A stretch of DNA of 55,000 bases, taken from contig CAUJGJ010000188.1 of NCBI GenBank assembly GCA_963170055.1, positions 2,193,571 to 2,248,570 of the forward strand, given 5' to 3'. The notes below the pieces were generated by a model that saw only the letters and a program-made list of their open reading frames with translations, ran no database searches and had not been told where the DNA came from. This DNA is from Halisarca cf. caerulea. Its lineage: Eukaryota; Porifera; Demospongiae; Chondrillida; Halisarcidae. A program made the position numbers and the translations under genes. Each line of letters opens with the position of its first letter. Position 1 is the stretch's first letter. This document shows, one piece after another, positions 23,818 to 54,957 of the stretch.

Positions 23818-25679
23818 CTATCCCAGATTTCTAATTCTCTGGGCCAACCTTGCTGCTCTATTTCTCACCTGGTTATACCATCTGCTATTTTCCATTTCTC
23901 TTGCAGCAGACTCCCAGTTGCGACCTTTAACCACTACAATAAACCTTTTGAAACCACTCAGCCTTCTGCGACCCAGGTTAAAAGCCATGTTGATAATGAC
24001 TCGCTGTGCTTCCTGCGGCAATTTTCCAAAAGCAGTTGCTCCAAAAATTGCACGTGCATCGTTTATTGCCACTTTGAGGTCTTGCGTAAACAACTCCTGT
24101 ACACGTGCCTCGCTGATAGTGGTCCCAACAGGCATGCCATACTCCGGATCACCCTTCACTATCAAGTGACCGATTCCAACAGTCAGATGCCCTAGATGGT
24201 CTCTATAAATGTCTTTTCTTTCTCCCTCATCAAAGATAATCTCATTTCTCAGCTTGGTGTCATCCGCAGTCACGGGTGAGACTGAGAGTGAAGACTATAT
24301 AAATTCCATTATAATTAAAAATTGAATTAAATAATATGATAGTTTCATTATTGCAGTGATTATATCAACTAACCAATGAGTTTTACGATTCATTGAAAGT
24401 AATTTAATTTCATGCAATAATTATAGGTTCTGGAGCAAATTTTAAGTACAAGACCATGCAATTTTCCTGTGTGTTACTGACTAGTATAGACCTAGACTAT
24501 GAAAATACTCTGCTTTTAATTGTGGATTGACATTCCTTTATTATTTGTGTATGCAATAGGTTCATGCCACAAATAGATGAAGTGCTACTTCATTCTTGTT
24601 ATGGAATCTACAAATTTGCAAAGTTCCAATTAAATTGTATTAATACAGCGGAATAGCTTGAACCACATTCTATTGTTATGCCAACTACAAAGATTACAGA
24701 CTCAGACTGCCTGACTACAATGAAACCTCTATAATAAGGACATCATTGGTACCACTGCTGGCTGTCCCGTATATGGAGGCGTCCTTATTTCAGAAGTTTT
24801 TAATGTACACATGTCAATGTGAGGAACTTCAAATGGGACAGAGCAGTGGTGTCCTGTTTAAGGAGGTTTCTGCATTTCAGAGGTGTCCTTTAATAGAGGT
24901 TCCACTGTATTATTAATAATTATACCAAGTGTTAGCGAGGTTTGCTAATTTTGTCACCGACTTCCGGTAACATTGGTAGCAGACTCAGATCGAAAATCCC
25001 ATGCACTTAATTGAGGTATTACTCGTTTAAGGCCAACATTTGAAAGTTTTGACACAAAATCTTTTCTCAATCAAAATGATACGTTGTTCGTCCCCTGAGT
25101 TAGTGAGTACCTGCATGGGTTAGTAAGTACTCATAGCTCTGTGCCTACGTAGCCGGCCTCATGCATGCATGCAGAACCATAATATTGATTCCTATTTTGC
25201 CTCCCCTTGAGGTTATTTAGATACTATCCAATTACCACTACAATACAAATGCATCATGATATCGGTGGTCAATTGATGACATTGTATAATTCTCCTATCA
25301 ATCAAGCTTGAGAATAATCCTTGATCAGCTGCAGCTCATGGGCACAATTTAATTGTGCATGAGGACGCAACGTTATACCCATTTATGGTAAAGTGTAATA
25401 CTATGATATTATTAATATACTGTATAATAATATATATGTTGTAAATGTATGCAGTGTCAGCACACAATATTATAGCTACTGTCAGCCAATCATATATCCT
25501 CCAGAGCAACTCCGATCCTCTAGATCGACCTACGTATGTATGTGCATATATACATCACACACTTTAGCATTTCATACTGTACTTACCGATAACCAGCACG
25601 AAGTAATAACTGGAGCAACAAGCAGAACAAGCCCTGTTGATATGACAGCAGTTACGTGGAAATTTGAGTAGTATGTCAT
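23818..25679 (-). CDS. T4-phage-type lysozyme (GH24) with hydrophobic leader exon
   Basis: Exon 1 is 25679-25587 (31 codons, donor GTAAGT). Exon 2 is 24294-23818 (158 codons plus TAG), with acceptor AG at 24295-24296 and phase 0 on both sides. Exon 2 encodes a whole GH24 muramidase, which hydrolyses the MurNAc-GlcNAc bond of peptidoglycan. The T4 triad Glu11/Asp20/Thr26 matches Glu54, Asp63 and Thr69 in exact spacing (DEGERKDIYRD, then LTVGIGHL). The C-terminal helix motif SRWYNQ..NRA is also present. Exon 1 ends in a 20-residue hydrophobic stretch (VISTGLVLLVAPVI), fitting a signal peptide or anchor. The 1.29-kb intron carries the same short repeats as the rest of the window. I infer horizontal acquisition from a phage or bacterium and export in an animal host. 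The frame is open upstream to 25826, so an earlier start is possible. Confidence 0.88.
24716..24909. mobile_element. MITE in the lysozyme intron
   Basis: TACAATGAAACCTCTATAAT at the left, AGAGGTTCCACTGTA at the right; same subfamily as 34155-34420 (TGTCAATGTGAGGAACTT core). It ties the lysozyme gene to this host genome. Confidence 0.75.
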
Positions 25680-26167
25680 TCCTCCCACCATTGATAGAAC
25701 TGAAGGATCGATCGTACATGAACCTAAACTGGCACCAGCACTGGAGACTGACCCTATATTACTGTTATCGTACCATACCTGTACTTGGTAATGGATGCTG
25801 ATGTCACATATGACTGGCATATACAATTACATCATCATAATATTATATTGGTGGCTGCGATGTATTCTCCAATTGAGGGAATGAACCAGACTCATTCATA
25901 ACAGACATGTATTACTACATATCTTTGCATGCAAGATATGCTTGCATGATAATAATTATTTTTTCATACTTTGAAACAGAATGTCGATCACCATGCAATG
26001 AAATTGAATATGCACATATTATATTATAATATATTATGTAATAGTGGTAATCAGTACACAGGGATAGAATTTGTGCATGAGGACACGTTATATCCATGTA
26101 TGGTAAAGCGTAGTACTGTGATTACCGTATACGTTGTGAATGTACATAGCTTGACATGTATACTATT
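25680..26167. other. Region upstream of the lysozyme gene
   Basis: No gene recognised. The lysozyme reading frame stays open to about 25826, so the first exon may begin earlier. The rest is AT-rich. Confidence 0.4.
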
Positions 26168-26430
26168 CCTATATAAAGACCACTTGTATATAAAGACCCC
26201 CTGTCTACAGTGACCACTGGTGGTTGCTCCATGGGCCACTTCAGTGATACTAAAGCACCTCTGTATAAGGACCACCTGTCTACAGTGACCACTGTAGGCT
26301 GTTCTAAGGGCCACTTCAGTGATATATACTAATGCACTTCTGTATAAGGACCACCTGTCTACATGCAATTAAAGACCATGCACCATCACTTGATCACGTG
26401 AGTGGTTGTTGCAGACAGGTGTTACCATAT
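26168..26430. repeat. MITE-derived tandem triplication (unit about 77 bp)
   Basis: ACCACCTGTCTACAGTGACC and GGGCCACTTCAGTGATA recur three times in the same order. The sequence is that of MITEs at 17702 and 13370, and it ends GCAGACAGGTGTTACCATA. Confidence 0.7.
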
Positions 26431-26437
26431 ACAATTA

Positions 26438-26612
26438 TTCAGTGAAACTTGTATACAAAGACCACTCAAGGGATCAAGTAATTGTACGTGGCCTTTGTAG
26501 ACAGGTAGTCCTTATGTAGATCGAGGCACAATAGGGCTGCTTTTGTACTTCTCAGACCAGCCTGCAGTGGTCCTTCTGTACCGGTGGTCTCCTTAAGACT
26601 GATTTCACTGTA
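26438..26612. mobile_element. CAGTGAAAC-ended MITE
   Basis: TTCAGTGAAACTTGTATACA at the left and CTGATTTCACTGTA at the right. Confidence 0.65.
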
Positions 26613-26867
26613 GTAAGATGGTGGGCAGTGTTTCTTGTTTGCAAGTACGTATCTTTGCCCTTGATTCCCTTCCCCAAAAAATGAGACAATTCACACCATG
26701 ATGCAAGAAACTGAATTTGTAATAAGCCATAACATCAGCAACGAGAGTAGCTATGACTTAACAAAAATATGAAAATTATAGCAAATTCATGATAATCATA
26801 GTAGTTTCCAATAATTCAGCCAGCAATTTAATTTAATTCATTCAAATGATGTGCACTATCTCAAGTA

Positions 26868-27859
26868 CTAAGGTAAGGTCAGATCTACTGGATCAAACAT
26901 AAACACATCAGGATGTCCCAAAGGTCTTGTCCATTCAGTTTTGGACCATTGGAATGGAGGAAGTCCCTGGTGGGTGGGACCACAGGTAGCGGTCACAGTG
27001 GACTTGGTGAAGAGTTCATAGTTCACAAGCTAACAAAGACAGTATGAAAACAAATCATATCATGAACATGTTATGACTACAGAAACATTAAATTTTCATA
27101 TTTCGGAATTACTCAAATGCACACCTTATTATCAGTACCGCCATGACAACGATGTCCCAATGCTCCAAACGGGTAAGTCCCATTGGCGGGATTGAGGTCT
27201 GAACGTGCACTGATTCCATTCTCACCCGAATACGGAGGAGTGCACTCACATGCCGACAGTGGGTCATGCATGAAGTCATTGTATCTGCAGCAGCAAAAAA
27301 CATACAGTATAAGCAAACTGAATGAAGAATGACTGCCAACATCATATTCTATAGTATTGGGGAGTACCAAACGCTACAGTCATACGTACATATATGACAG
27401 GCAATAGTAGCGGTGGATTAACACTTGAACGTAGCAGATGAGAATAAAGGGGGCTGCAGTCCTCAGGAAAATGTGTACTCATAGAAAAATGGCAGACACT
27501 GAATACACGGCACAATCAAGTGCGAACTGTACGTACATTAACATTACTGTATACTGGAACAACAGCCATTTGCGATGTTCCTCACACACCCCTTTTACAC
27601 CCATTCGATGCATGCAAAACTTGGAAAATGCACTAACGGAGAACAGATCATGCAAAAGCATTCACACCATACGCACATACAGTGAAACCTACATCTAATC
27701 CGACACCTCCGCAATCTGACATTCTCTAATCCAACCGCATAATGAGGTACAGTCACCGCAGTAAAGTATGATAAGAGGTCCTCCAAACTCCAACATTATT
27801 CTCAGGTACGCCCCATTGAGTGTCGGATTAGAGAAGTTTCACTTTACGTACGCATATAT

Positions 27860-27897
<38 letters not shown>

Positions 27898-27904
27898 TAT
27901 AGAT

Positions 27905-27947
<43 letters not shown>

Positions 27948-29326
27948 TAGATATATATATAGTTGTGTATATTCACGGCCTCCTGTATATTCACAACAAA
28001 CTTTCAAAGACAATGGACTTCTTTATTAGGGAAGCTTCAGGATTCGATAGAACAGTGAAAAATAAGGAGATGCTCGTTATTCAAACATCGTTTTACTTTC
28101 ACCATAATCTGTCTGTACCCACAAAAAGAGTTTACCATTGAAAGACTGGCACAATTGGGGAACTTTGGTAGTCCCCTGCAGACGTCAAGTCTATTTTCCA
28201 TTTCACCACCCAAAAATTAACAATTGCATGAAGTTGTAGCTGAATGTGAAAATTTCAAAGCATGCTATGTACATGGAATGATCTAGAAATTTCACAGAAT
28301 GTACAATCATGATTTGCATGAAGTGTACTCCTATGTAAAAACCCTCTAGCTGTTGTCGATTTAAGATGAGGGTGGAAGTAGGGGGCAGGGGTTGGGGTGG
28401 GGGTAGGGAGTGGGGGTAGGGAGTTATGAGATCAGAGGTACTGCAATACATAATGTAGTTTTCTCAGATTAGGTACAACTAGAGAGTCAGAGTGAATAGT
28501 CGGATCCACACCTATTGCACAATATACTAAAATACAATGAATGTAAGCAGAAACGTCTCCAATACCTCATCAGATGAATCACACTGTCCTTATCCACAGC
28601 TTTGGCCACATCACGGGCAAATATCCTACCCCTTGGAGACCCGTCGTGTGTGAAGAAAGGACCATACTTTTGAGCCATTTCAGGAAACCCGCTTTGCTCG
28701 TAGATGTCAGGAAAGTATCTGAAAAGTGGTAAACAGGTACGCATGAAGATAATCCCTCAGTACACCAATGCACACAATGTACTGTACGTAAAGTTGCTTT
28801 CATAAGATACACTATCATGACAAATTGAAACATGTGTAGCGAAACTGACAGCTGCCAACCATTGGAGGGGGCACAGGGAGGCAGAGCTAGTTCAAGACAC
28901 AGGAAACAGTACACAGTGAAAGTGTATGTACGTATGGTCAATGCCAACGGACAATTACGTAAATAATGAAGTAATTAATGATCAGGTTCCACTGGGCAGA
29001 GGATAAAACTACCGCTCTAAATGGGGTACCTTTAATATGCAGTCCATCTCCCATACAGGATACAAAGCAAAGGATAGACGGATGTACATAATACTAGAAG
29101 TAGTGGAGTGTACCAGCAAAGAGTGAGTACAAACTCCACATCAGCTAACTGAACGAAATGCTATACCTTGTGTACATCTACATACATACGTAGGTATGAA
29201 GGTGTGATACATCAGCAGCACTAATTTAGTAGTACATGCTCACTAAGCATATAACTGCAAGCACTTGCACTAAGTCCAGTATATATATACTACAAATAGT
29301 ACAGTAAGTGCTCTTACACTAGTGTT

Positions 29327-29398
<72 letters not shown>

Positions 29399-30345
29399 TG
29401 CTTGCATAACTTATACATGCAAGGCAAATGCACACAATCTCACGGGATGTTGTAGCTTGCCCAGTACTTCTCCTGCTGTAAGCGAGCAGACATGTCTTTA
29501 TACTCCACCTTCCCCGGCATCTGCTCCAGCACATAGAAGGTGCCTGGTCTGAGGTGGGGGACACCCGGAGTGAACCTGTTGTAGTCGAGCACCATCCACT
29601 GATTGTTGTAGGTCCCGCTGTTGTACTCCTTGAAAATCTCACACCAGTCAAGAGCATTGGGGGCAAGACGGTTGGCAACCATGTTCCGAACACTCTCAAG
29701 AACCGATTTCGGACTAATAAGACTCTCCAAGTCTGACTTCATGTACCCATTTGTGGTTTCCATCACGGCCAGACCCGAACCATGAACAGCATAGAAATCC
29801 TCAGTGCTCAGCAGATAACCAGGATAAGACGAGAAGCTGAGCTGAGAGCCTGGAATAGTGGTTGAATCAGTAGAACTCATGGCGTAAGGTAGGTCGTATT
29901 TCTTGTAGATCTTCAGCATGGTTGTAAAGCTTGACCAAGTGTCATGGGTAAAATAAATGTCTTCATTCTTCGCAGTTAACCTTACAAGAGCTGAGCAGGA
30001 TCCTGCACCAACAATCCTGGGAAGCTTTTCAACACTGAATGCCTGCATCAGTGTCTCCATATCACCTCCAAACTGCATAGCCCTGCATGTTAGTGGACAA
30101 AGACAACAAGCTTACACTTACAGTGAAACCTGTCTTAAAGACCACCTGTCTATAGAGACCACACTGGACAGGTGGTCTTTATACAGAGGATATTAGCATC
30201 ACTGAGTTGCACACTATAGGGGAGCCAACAGTGGTCACTAGATTTAAGCAGTCCCTAAGGCATACAGTATCGTACTAGATGTGAAGGAAGAACTACAGCT
30301 GCATGACATGCTAAGGGACTCTACAAAAATAAGATGAATCACACA

Positions 30346-30390
<45 letters not shown>

Positions 30391-30401
30391 ACACGTACAC
30401 A

Positions 30402-30467
<66 letters not shown>

Positions 30468-31189
30468 TATACTTTACACAATAAACAGTCTTCCAGAACA
30501 AAATCAACAGAAAATAAGCTCACGTACGTGAATGCGATATCTGGCAATGCCGGTTGCCCAGAAGCTTGGTATCCTTCTTTCAGACCTTCCATCTGCTCAT
30601 AAAACAGGCTAGTCTGACGAAGACAAGATAAAAAGTATGTAACACCACTATGTAGCACTTGCTAAATGTGCTGACTCTATAGAATTTTTGCACACACATT
30701 GCAAAACGGCAAAGTGAACAGTCAATGGTAAACTGTTGCCATAATCCTCTCCAGGTGTGCTTCAGCAGAAATGAAGTGCTGATGACCTCGGGCTTTGCCC
30801 TCATAAGCCACCACTGTATTCCTGCTGCAGCACACACAGACAGGATATAACTAATACATACATACGTATGTATGTACGTACATACCTACTGTACATATAT
30901 GCATACGTAAATACACACATACATACGTACATACATACATACATACATACGTATAAACATACTTATGTACATATACATACATACATATGTACATACATAC
31001 ACACATACGTACATACATACATACATATAAACATACGTACGTACATATATACCTACATACATACGTACGTACGTATATATATACCTACATACATACGTAC
31101 GTACATACACACATACGTACATACACACATGCGTACATGCATACACGTGTGTGAACTTTTGTATATGTTTAGTGTGTATGTGTGTGTGT

Positions 31190-31250
<61 letters not shown>

Positions 31251-34123
31251 CGCGCATACACATGTGGTAGAGAGAAGTGACAAATTGGACAGCATCAACA
31301 AGTACCCAACCTGAAACCAATATGATTGGTTGAGCTGAGCAGCAAACTGCTGAGTCACCCATTCCGTGTTTTCTGATAAAAACGTCTGTGCCTTTGTGCA
31401 CGCATCAGGTGCCTCCTTGCACTCGGGTACAAACAAATTCAAGTACTGCATGCGGATGTACTCTGCAGTGATGTGGCCCTCAAAGTACCCAGCTGACCTC
31501 GCAACACTGGTAGAGTTGATGGTCGCACTGACCTGTCCATTGACGTACAGAGTCATCCAGCTAGTAAGAAGAACACACGCTTGAGCAAGTGCATGGCAAC
31601 CCAGTAAGAAGAACACACGCTTGAGCAAGTGCATGGCAACCCAGTAAGAAGAACACACGCTTGAGCAAGTGCATGGCAACCCAGTAAGAAGAACACACGC
31701 TTGAGCAAGTGCATGGCAACCCAGTAAGAAGAACACACGCTTGAGCAAGTGCATGGCAACCCAGTAAGAAGAACACACGCTTGAGCAAGTACATGGCAAC
31801 CCAGTAAGAAGAACACACGCTTGAGCAAGTGCATGGCAACCCAGTAAGAAGAACACACGCTTGAGCAAGTACATGGCAACCCAGTAAGAAGAACACACGC
31901 TTGAGCAAGTGCATGGCAACCCAGTAAGAAGAACACACGCTTGAGCAAGTGCATGGCAACCCAGTAAGAAGAACACACGCTTGAGCAAGTACATGGCAAC
32001 CCAGTAAGAAGAACACACGCTTGAGCAAGTGCATGGCAACCCAGTAAGAAGAACACACGCTTGAGCAAGTGCATGGCGACCCAGTAAGAAGAACACACGC
32101 TTGAGCAAGTGCATGGCAACCCAGTAAGAAGAACACACGCTTGAGCAAGTACATGGCAACCCAGTAAGAAGAACACACGCTTGAGCAAGTGCATGGCAAC
32201 CCAGTAAGAAGAACACACGCTTGAGCAAGTACATGGCAACCCAGTAAGAAGAACACACGCTTGAGCAAGTGCATGGCAACCCAGTAAGAAGAACACACGC
32301 TTGAGCAAGTACATGGCAACCCAGTAAGAAGAACACACGCTTGAGCAAGTGCATGGCAACCCAGTAAGAAGAACACACGCTTGAGCAAGTGCATGGCAAC
32401 CCAGTAAGAAGAACACACGCTTGAGCAAGTGCATGGCAACCCAGTAAGAAGAACACACGCTTGAGCAAGTGCATGGCAACCCAGTAAGAAGAACACACGC
32501 TTGAGCAAGTACATGGCAACCCAGTAAGAAGAACACACGCTTGAGCAAGTGCATGGCAACCCAGTAAGAAGAACACACGCTTGAGCAAGTACATGGCAAC
32601 CCAGTAAATCAGCCTGAATTGCCAAGTGGCTCCATTCTTATAAATAAATCAAATCAAATCAAATCAAAGTACACACGTACGTATGTCCCTACAGGGTGCT
32701 GTATGTACATATGTATGTACATATGTATGTACATACTTTACAATGATAAGCAAACATAGTAAAACGTGGTTGTATGTACTGTACCTGATGTAATGTATGC
32801 ATGCTCACACATACGTAGTAAGTACTCCTTGCTCTCTCTGCCCCTCGTGTACAGTACTCACAAGACTCTGATCGTAAGTAGGCACTACCATATACACTTG
32901 AGTTTTCCCAAAGTAAACCTTTTGCAGATTGCAGCTTTTAGCATGCAATTTTCGCATTCTTATATTTATGGACGGCCATGTATTGCCATTGCACAAGAGC
33001 CCGATCTAAGTTTTTACAGGTACAAACTTTTGCAGATGACTTCTAGTCCGCAAAAACTGTGACTATAAAACCACTTAAAAATGAAAGTGCATACGGTATG
33101 TTAGAACTTGCTCAGTAAGTAAATTGAAGAGAGAAGACATAATCAGTACTTGTTATCAGAGGTACATATCAGTGCAAATCATGTATTGCATTAGTCTGGC
33201 ATTGCCGACCCAATCTCGCTTGGTCATATTCGGGGACTGACGTCACGGGGCTCTATTGGGTTGGCAATGCCAGACTAGTACTGCATGACATTGCGTAGGA
33301 GGGGACAGAATGGGGAGTTCATACTTACTAACCAGTACATACTACCCGAGGTATTTACTAAGCACATTCTACTGGAATTTAGTTTACTCCTGTCAACTAG
33401 CCAATTGTGTGACATGTTTCTGTGAAAGATTGATCTGTACCAATGTCTGTACCAATGTCTGTACCAATGACAAGGAAAAAAATAATGGGTTGTTTGAAAA
33501 GTACTGGGCAGAGACATACCCATTAAAGGTGTACCAGTCTACTACAAATTGTACGCAACCAGTACCCTCAACCAAGCACAGGCTAGTACGGGCATATACG
33601 TATATCATATAGACTAGCTGAAAACACAGATACTTGGGGTTGGAATAATACTGAAAACTAGTCTGGCATGTCCAGCCTGAAGTACAAATAGGGCTTTTCT
33701 TTCTGTAGTGGAGGAATGCGATCTAGCCGCACCAAACTAGCTAAACTTGACAGTGCAACTCCTGAACGAAAGTACACATAGGCAATGACATTTCCCAAAT
33801 GCTATATTAGCTCCTTAAAAACTGCCTTCGGGCAAGACTTACCCTGTTTTGTTGTACGAAGTTGGGTCAAAAGAACCAGTGACATCAATCGCCTTGATAT
33901 CCCCACTACCAGGAAGTTTAGGTTCATCTTCTAAGCTATCCAAGTGGACAAAATGCCTACAGTCCTTAGTGTCCCTGACGACACAACCGTACCGCTTTCC
34001 GCCCTCCGGAGCACTGTTCACTTCAGCTAGACTTCCATACGGACCAAATCCACGAATCCCACACTGCAAACACAAGTGCACAACGAGAATGAAATACGAA
34101 CACTTTGTTACGACGTTCGCCAT
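26868..34123 (-). CDS. Phospholipase B-like protein (PLBD1/PLBD2 family)
   Basis: Seven exons join in phase: 34123-33843, 31560-31311, 30613-30528, 30082-29444, 28718-28566, 27284-27125, 27029-26868, giving 576 residues and a TAG stop. Vertebrate PLBD proteins have a similar length. Residues 1-20 form a signal peptide (YFILVVHLCLQ). The family's self-cleaving Ntn-hydrolase site GAGSCSAL is at 231-238, with Cys235 as expected nucleophile, followed by the conserved HDTW. Other family signatures are SSYPG, NSGTYNNQWMVLDY, YWASYNIP, LMRYNDFMHDPLS, ISARSDLNPANGTYPFGAL and PPFQW near the end. Members are lysosomal or secreted glycoproteins with amidase or phospholipase-like activity; the substrate here is unknown. 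Features shared with both PLBD1 and PLBD2 leave the subfamily open. Intron 1 contains the 40-bp minisatellite, which lies directly against the exon 2 acceptor. Confidence 0.95.
27678..27847. mobile_element. TACAGTG-ended MITE
   Basis: TACAGTGAAACCTACATCTA at the left; the right end GAGAAGTTTCACTTTA is slightly diverged. CTAATCCGACACC subfamily. Confidence 0.7.
27860..27961. repeat. (TA)n / (GATA)n compound microsatellite
   Basis: TA repeat passing into TAGA units and back to TA, in the phospholipase intron between exons 5 and 6. Confidence 0.9.
28380..28423 (+). other. G-quadruplex-prone run
   Basis: Six runs of three to five G (GGGGGCAGGGGTTGGGGTGG, then GGGTAGGG repeats). The non-template strand of the phospholipase gene is the C-rich one here. 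Confidence 0.6.
29330..29393. repeat. (CA)n microsatellite
   Basis: Pure CA, in the intron after phospholipase exon 4. Confidence 0.95.
30339..30463. repeat. (CA)n microsatellite
   Basis: CA with ACGT interruptions in phospholipase intron 3. Confidence 0.95.
30846..31140. repeat. TACA/TACG tetranucleotide tract
   Basis: Long alternation of CATA, TACG and TACA units, rich in the palindrome ACGTACGT. Confidence 0.85.
31172..31240. repeat. (TG)n microsatellite
   Basis: TG repeat ending in CGCGCGCG, 70 bp from the donor of phospholipase exon 2. Confidence 0.95.
31561..32606. repeat. 40-bp minisatellite, 26 copies, abutting a splice acceptor
   Basis: Unit of 40 bp beginning CCAGTAAGAAGAACACACGC. 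Copies are identical except for a G/A switch at unit position 31 (seven A copies), one CGAC variant, and CTAG instead of CCAG in the first unit. That first unit supplies the pyrimidine tract and the AG acceptor of phospholipase exon 2 on the minus strand. All three minus-strand frames are free of stops because the unit has none in any frame. Confidence 0.98.
33191..33277. mobile_element. Short GTCTGG-ended MITE with CRE-like site
   Basis: TTAGTCTGGCATTGCCGACC at the left, inverse TTGGCAATGCCAGACTA at the right; centre carries TGACGTCA (33238-33245). Confidence 0.75.
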
Positions 34124-34154
34124 TTTATTTCGATCACGTGCTGCAAGAAAGGTT

Positions 34155-34420
34155 TACAGTGGAACCTCTATATAACGGACACTTTGAGAACTGAACAATT
34201 AATCAAAAGTTTGTTATAAAGAGCTAGGTTTCCACGTTTCCACCACTGAGACCAAAGCACACTGTCTTGTATATGCAGGTGTCCATATTCCAGAGGTTTC
34301 AAATGCATGCACATACACATGTCAATGTGAGGGACTTTAAATGGGACAGAGCAACGGTGCACGTGTTCAAGGAAGATTCTGCATTTCAGAGGTGTCCTTT
34401 ATAATAGAGGTTTCCCTGTA
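34155..34420. mobile_element. TACAGTG-ended MITE upstream of the phospholipase gene
   Basis: TACAGTGGAACCTCTATATA at the left and AATAGAGGTTTCCCTGTA at the right. It begins only 32 bp before the start codon (34123), so it overlaps the promoter or 5' UTR. Confidence 0.75.
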
Positions 34421-34435
34421 TATGCATGCATGCAA

Positions 34436-34746
34436 TTAGTCTGGGGTTCCAGACCCTTCGTTCGCGGCTCCATGCATGTTTCTGACGTCACATGCATGCA
34501 CACATGCAGGTACTCAAACCTACTATGATGGTACAATGTATGTCATAATACATGCATGAGGGATTAAACCAACAAACATGCATGCACACATGTGTGTTGT
34601 ATACTAATTAAGATACTCTATATAAGCTAGTCCGAGGTACCTAATTATGCAGACCAAAAACGCCCGCTGAGAAGGATTAGGAGGCCGCGTGGGAATATGA
34701 CGTCAGAACATGGAGCTGCGAATGATGGGTCTGAACCCCAGACTAA
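34436..34746. mobile_element. GTCTGG-ended MITE with two CRE-like sites
   Basis: TTAGTCTGGGGTTCCAGACC at the left, GGGTCTGAACCCCAGACTAA at the right. TGACGTCA occurs in both halves (34483-34490 and 34698-34705). Confidence 0.8.
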
Positions 34747-35671
34747 TGAAAAGACCCATGCCTTATAATCTATAGTCACTTGACATGCCTTGCCGACCAT
34801 GTAGGTATGTGTGTGGTGCATGCATGCGCATATGGCTGAACCATGTATCACATGCATAGCATAAAGTGTATAATGGACGAACCAATCCTGCATGTCTGCT
34901 TATAATTGCATGTTGTTATATCATACTAATTCAGTGATTTGAAAACAATATTGCATGGAACCTCTTCTAACAATTTTAACTCCCTTATAGTGAAAACCTC
35001 TCTATAACAGACTGCTTTCTTGGGTCCAGATAGATTGCTGTGCATGTAAAATAACCTCTGAATAGTGAAAACCTCTCTATAACAAACTTTTGTTCATGCA
35101 GCTCCCAATTAAAGTGTCTGTCAGGTTCCATGTATGCAATGTCATAATAATAGGCTTATTACATGATGCATGCATTTGCAAAATTAATATAATTTTGGGT
35201 GGCACTATATATAAACAAGAAATGCATCTGTTTGAACCTATATGTACATTCCTGCTGCAATCGCGGATGCATCATGCATGCAACAATACATAGAAGACAA
35301 GCTAAGTACTACGTGTACCAAGTACACTGCATGGTGACCCTGCATATAAGAGACAGATATATATTTTATCAAAGAATAAAGCGAGTTCTACATAAACTTA
35401 ATATATACTAATATTACTATATTATAAACATCAAAAGAAAGCCAGAGGTTATACTGGACACGCAGAGTGAATTTTGCATGAGTGCTAGATATCGCAAGGA
35501 GCTTTTAGTAGCTATTTTATACATGCACATGTATACCCTTGTGAATGTGGTCATACATCTATGCATTCAAAAACGTAACAGTATTACAGCTTACAAAAAA
35601 TATTCTTTTTAAAAATCAAAGAGCAGCTAGTGTTAAGGTGTTTCCTGACTGATTCAGGTTTCATGCAAGTT
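34747..35671. other. Intergenic region, receptor 3' end to phospholipase 5' end
   Basis: AT-rich, with a small MITE remnant (34980-35100, CCTCTCTATAACAGAC type). No gene recognised. Confidence 0.4.

Positions 35672-54957
<19,286 letters not shown>

Noticed and set aside
23818..24273. Bacterial or phage contamination as source of the lysozyme
   Set aside because: The segment is continuous with intron-bearing animal genes on both sides, has an in-phase leader exon with splice signals, and its intron holds a host-type MITE.
30580..30837. Candidate phospholipase exon containing AYEGKARG-like sequence in one frame
   Set aside because: Its phase does not fit exon 2, and exon 30613-30528 continues the family alignment in phase.
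31053..32594. 513-codon minus-strand ORF through the 40-bp array (plus two of about 350 codons)
   Set aside because: The 40-bp unit has no stop in any frame, so the ORF is a product of the repeat; only its last part, from 31560, is a real exon.
31561..32606. Possible CRISPR-like direct repeat array
   Set aside because: Units are contiguous, with no unique spacers, in a eukaryotic intron.
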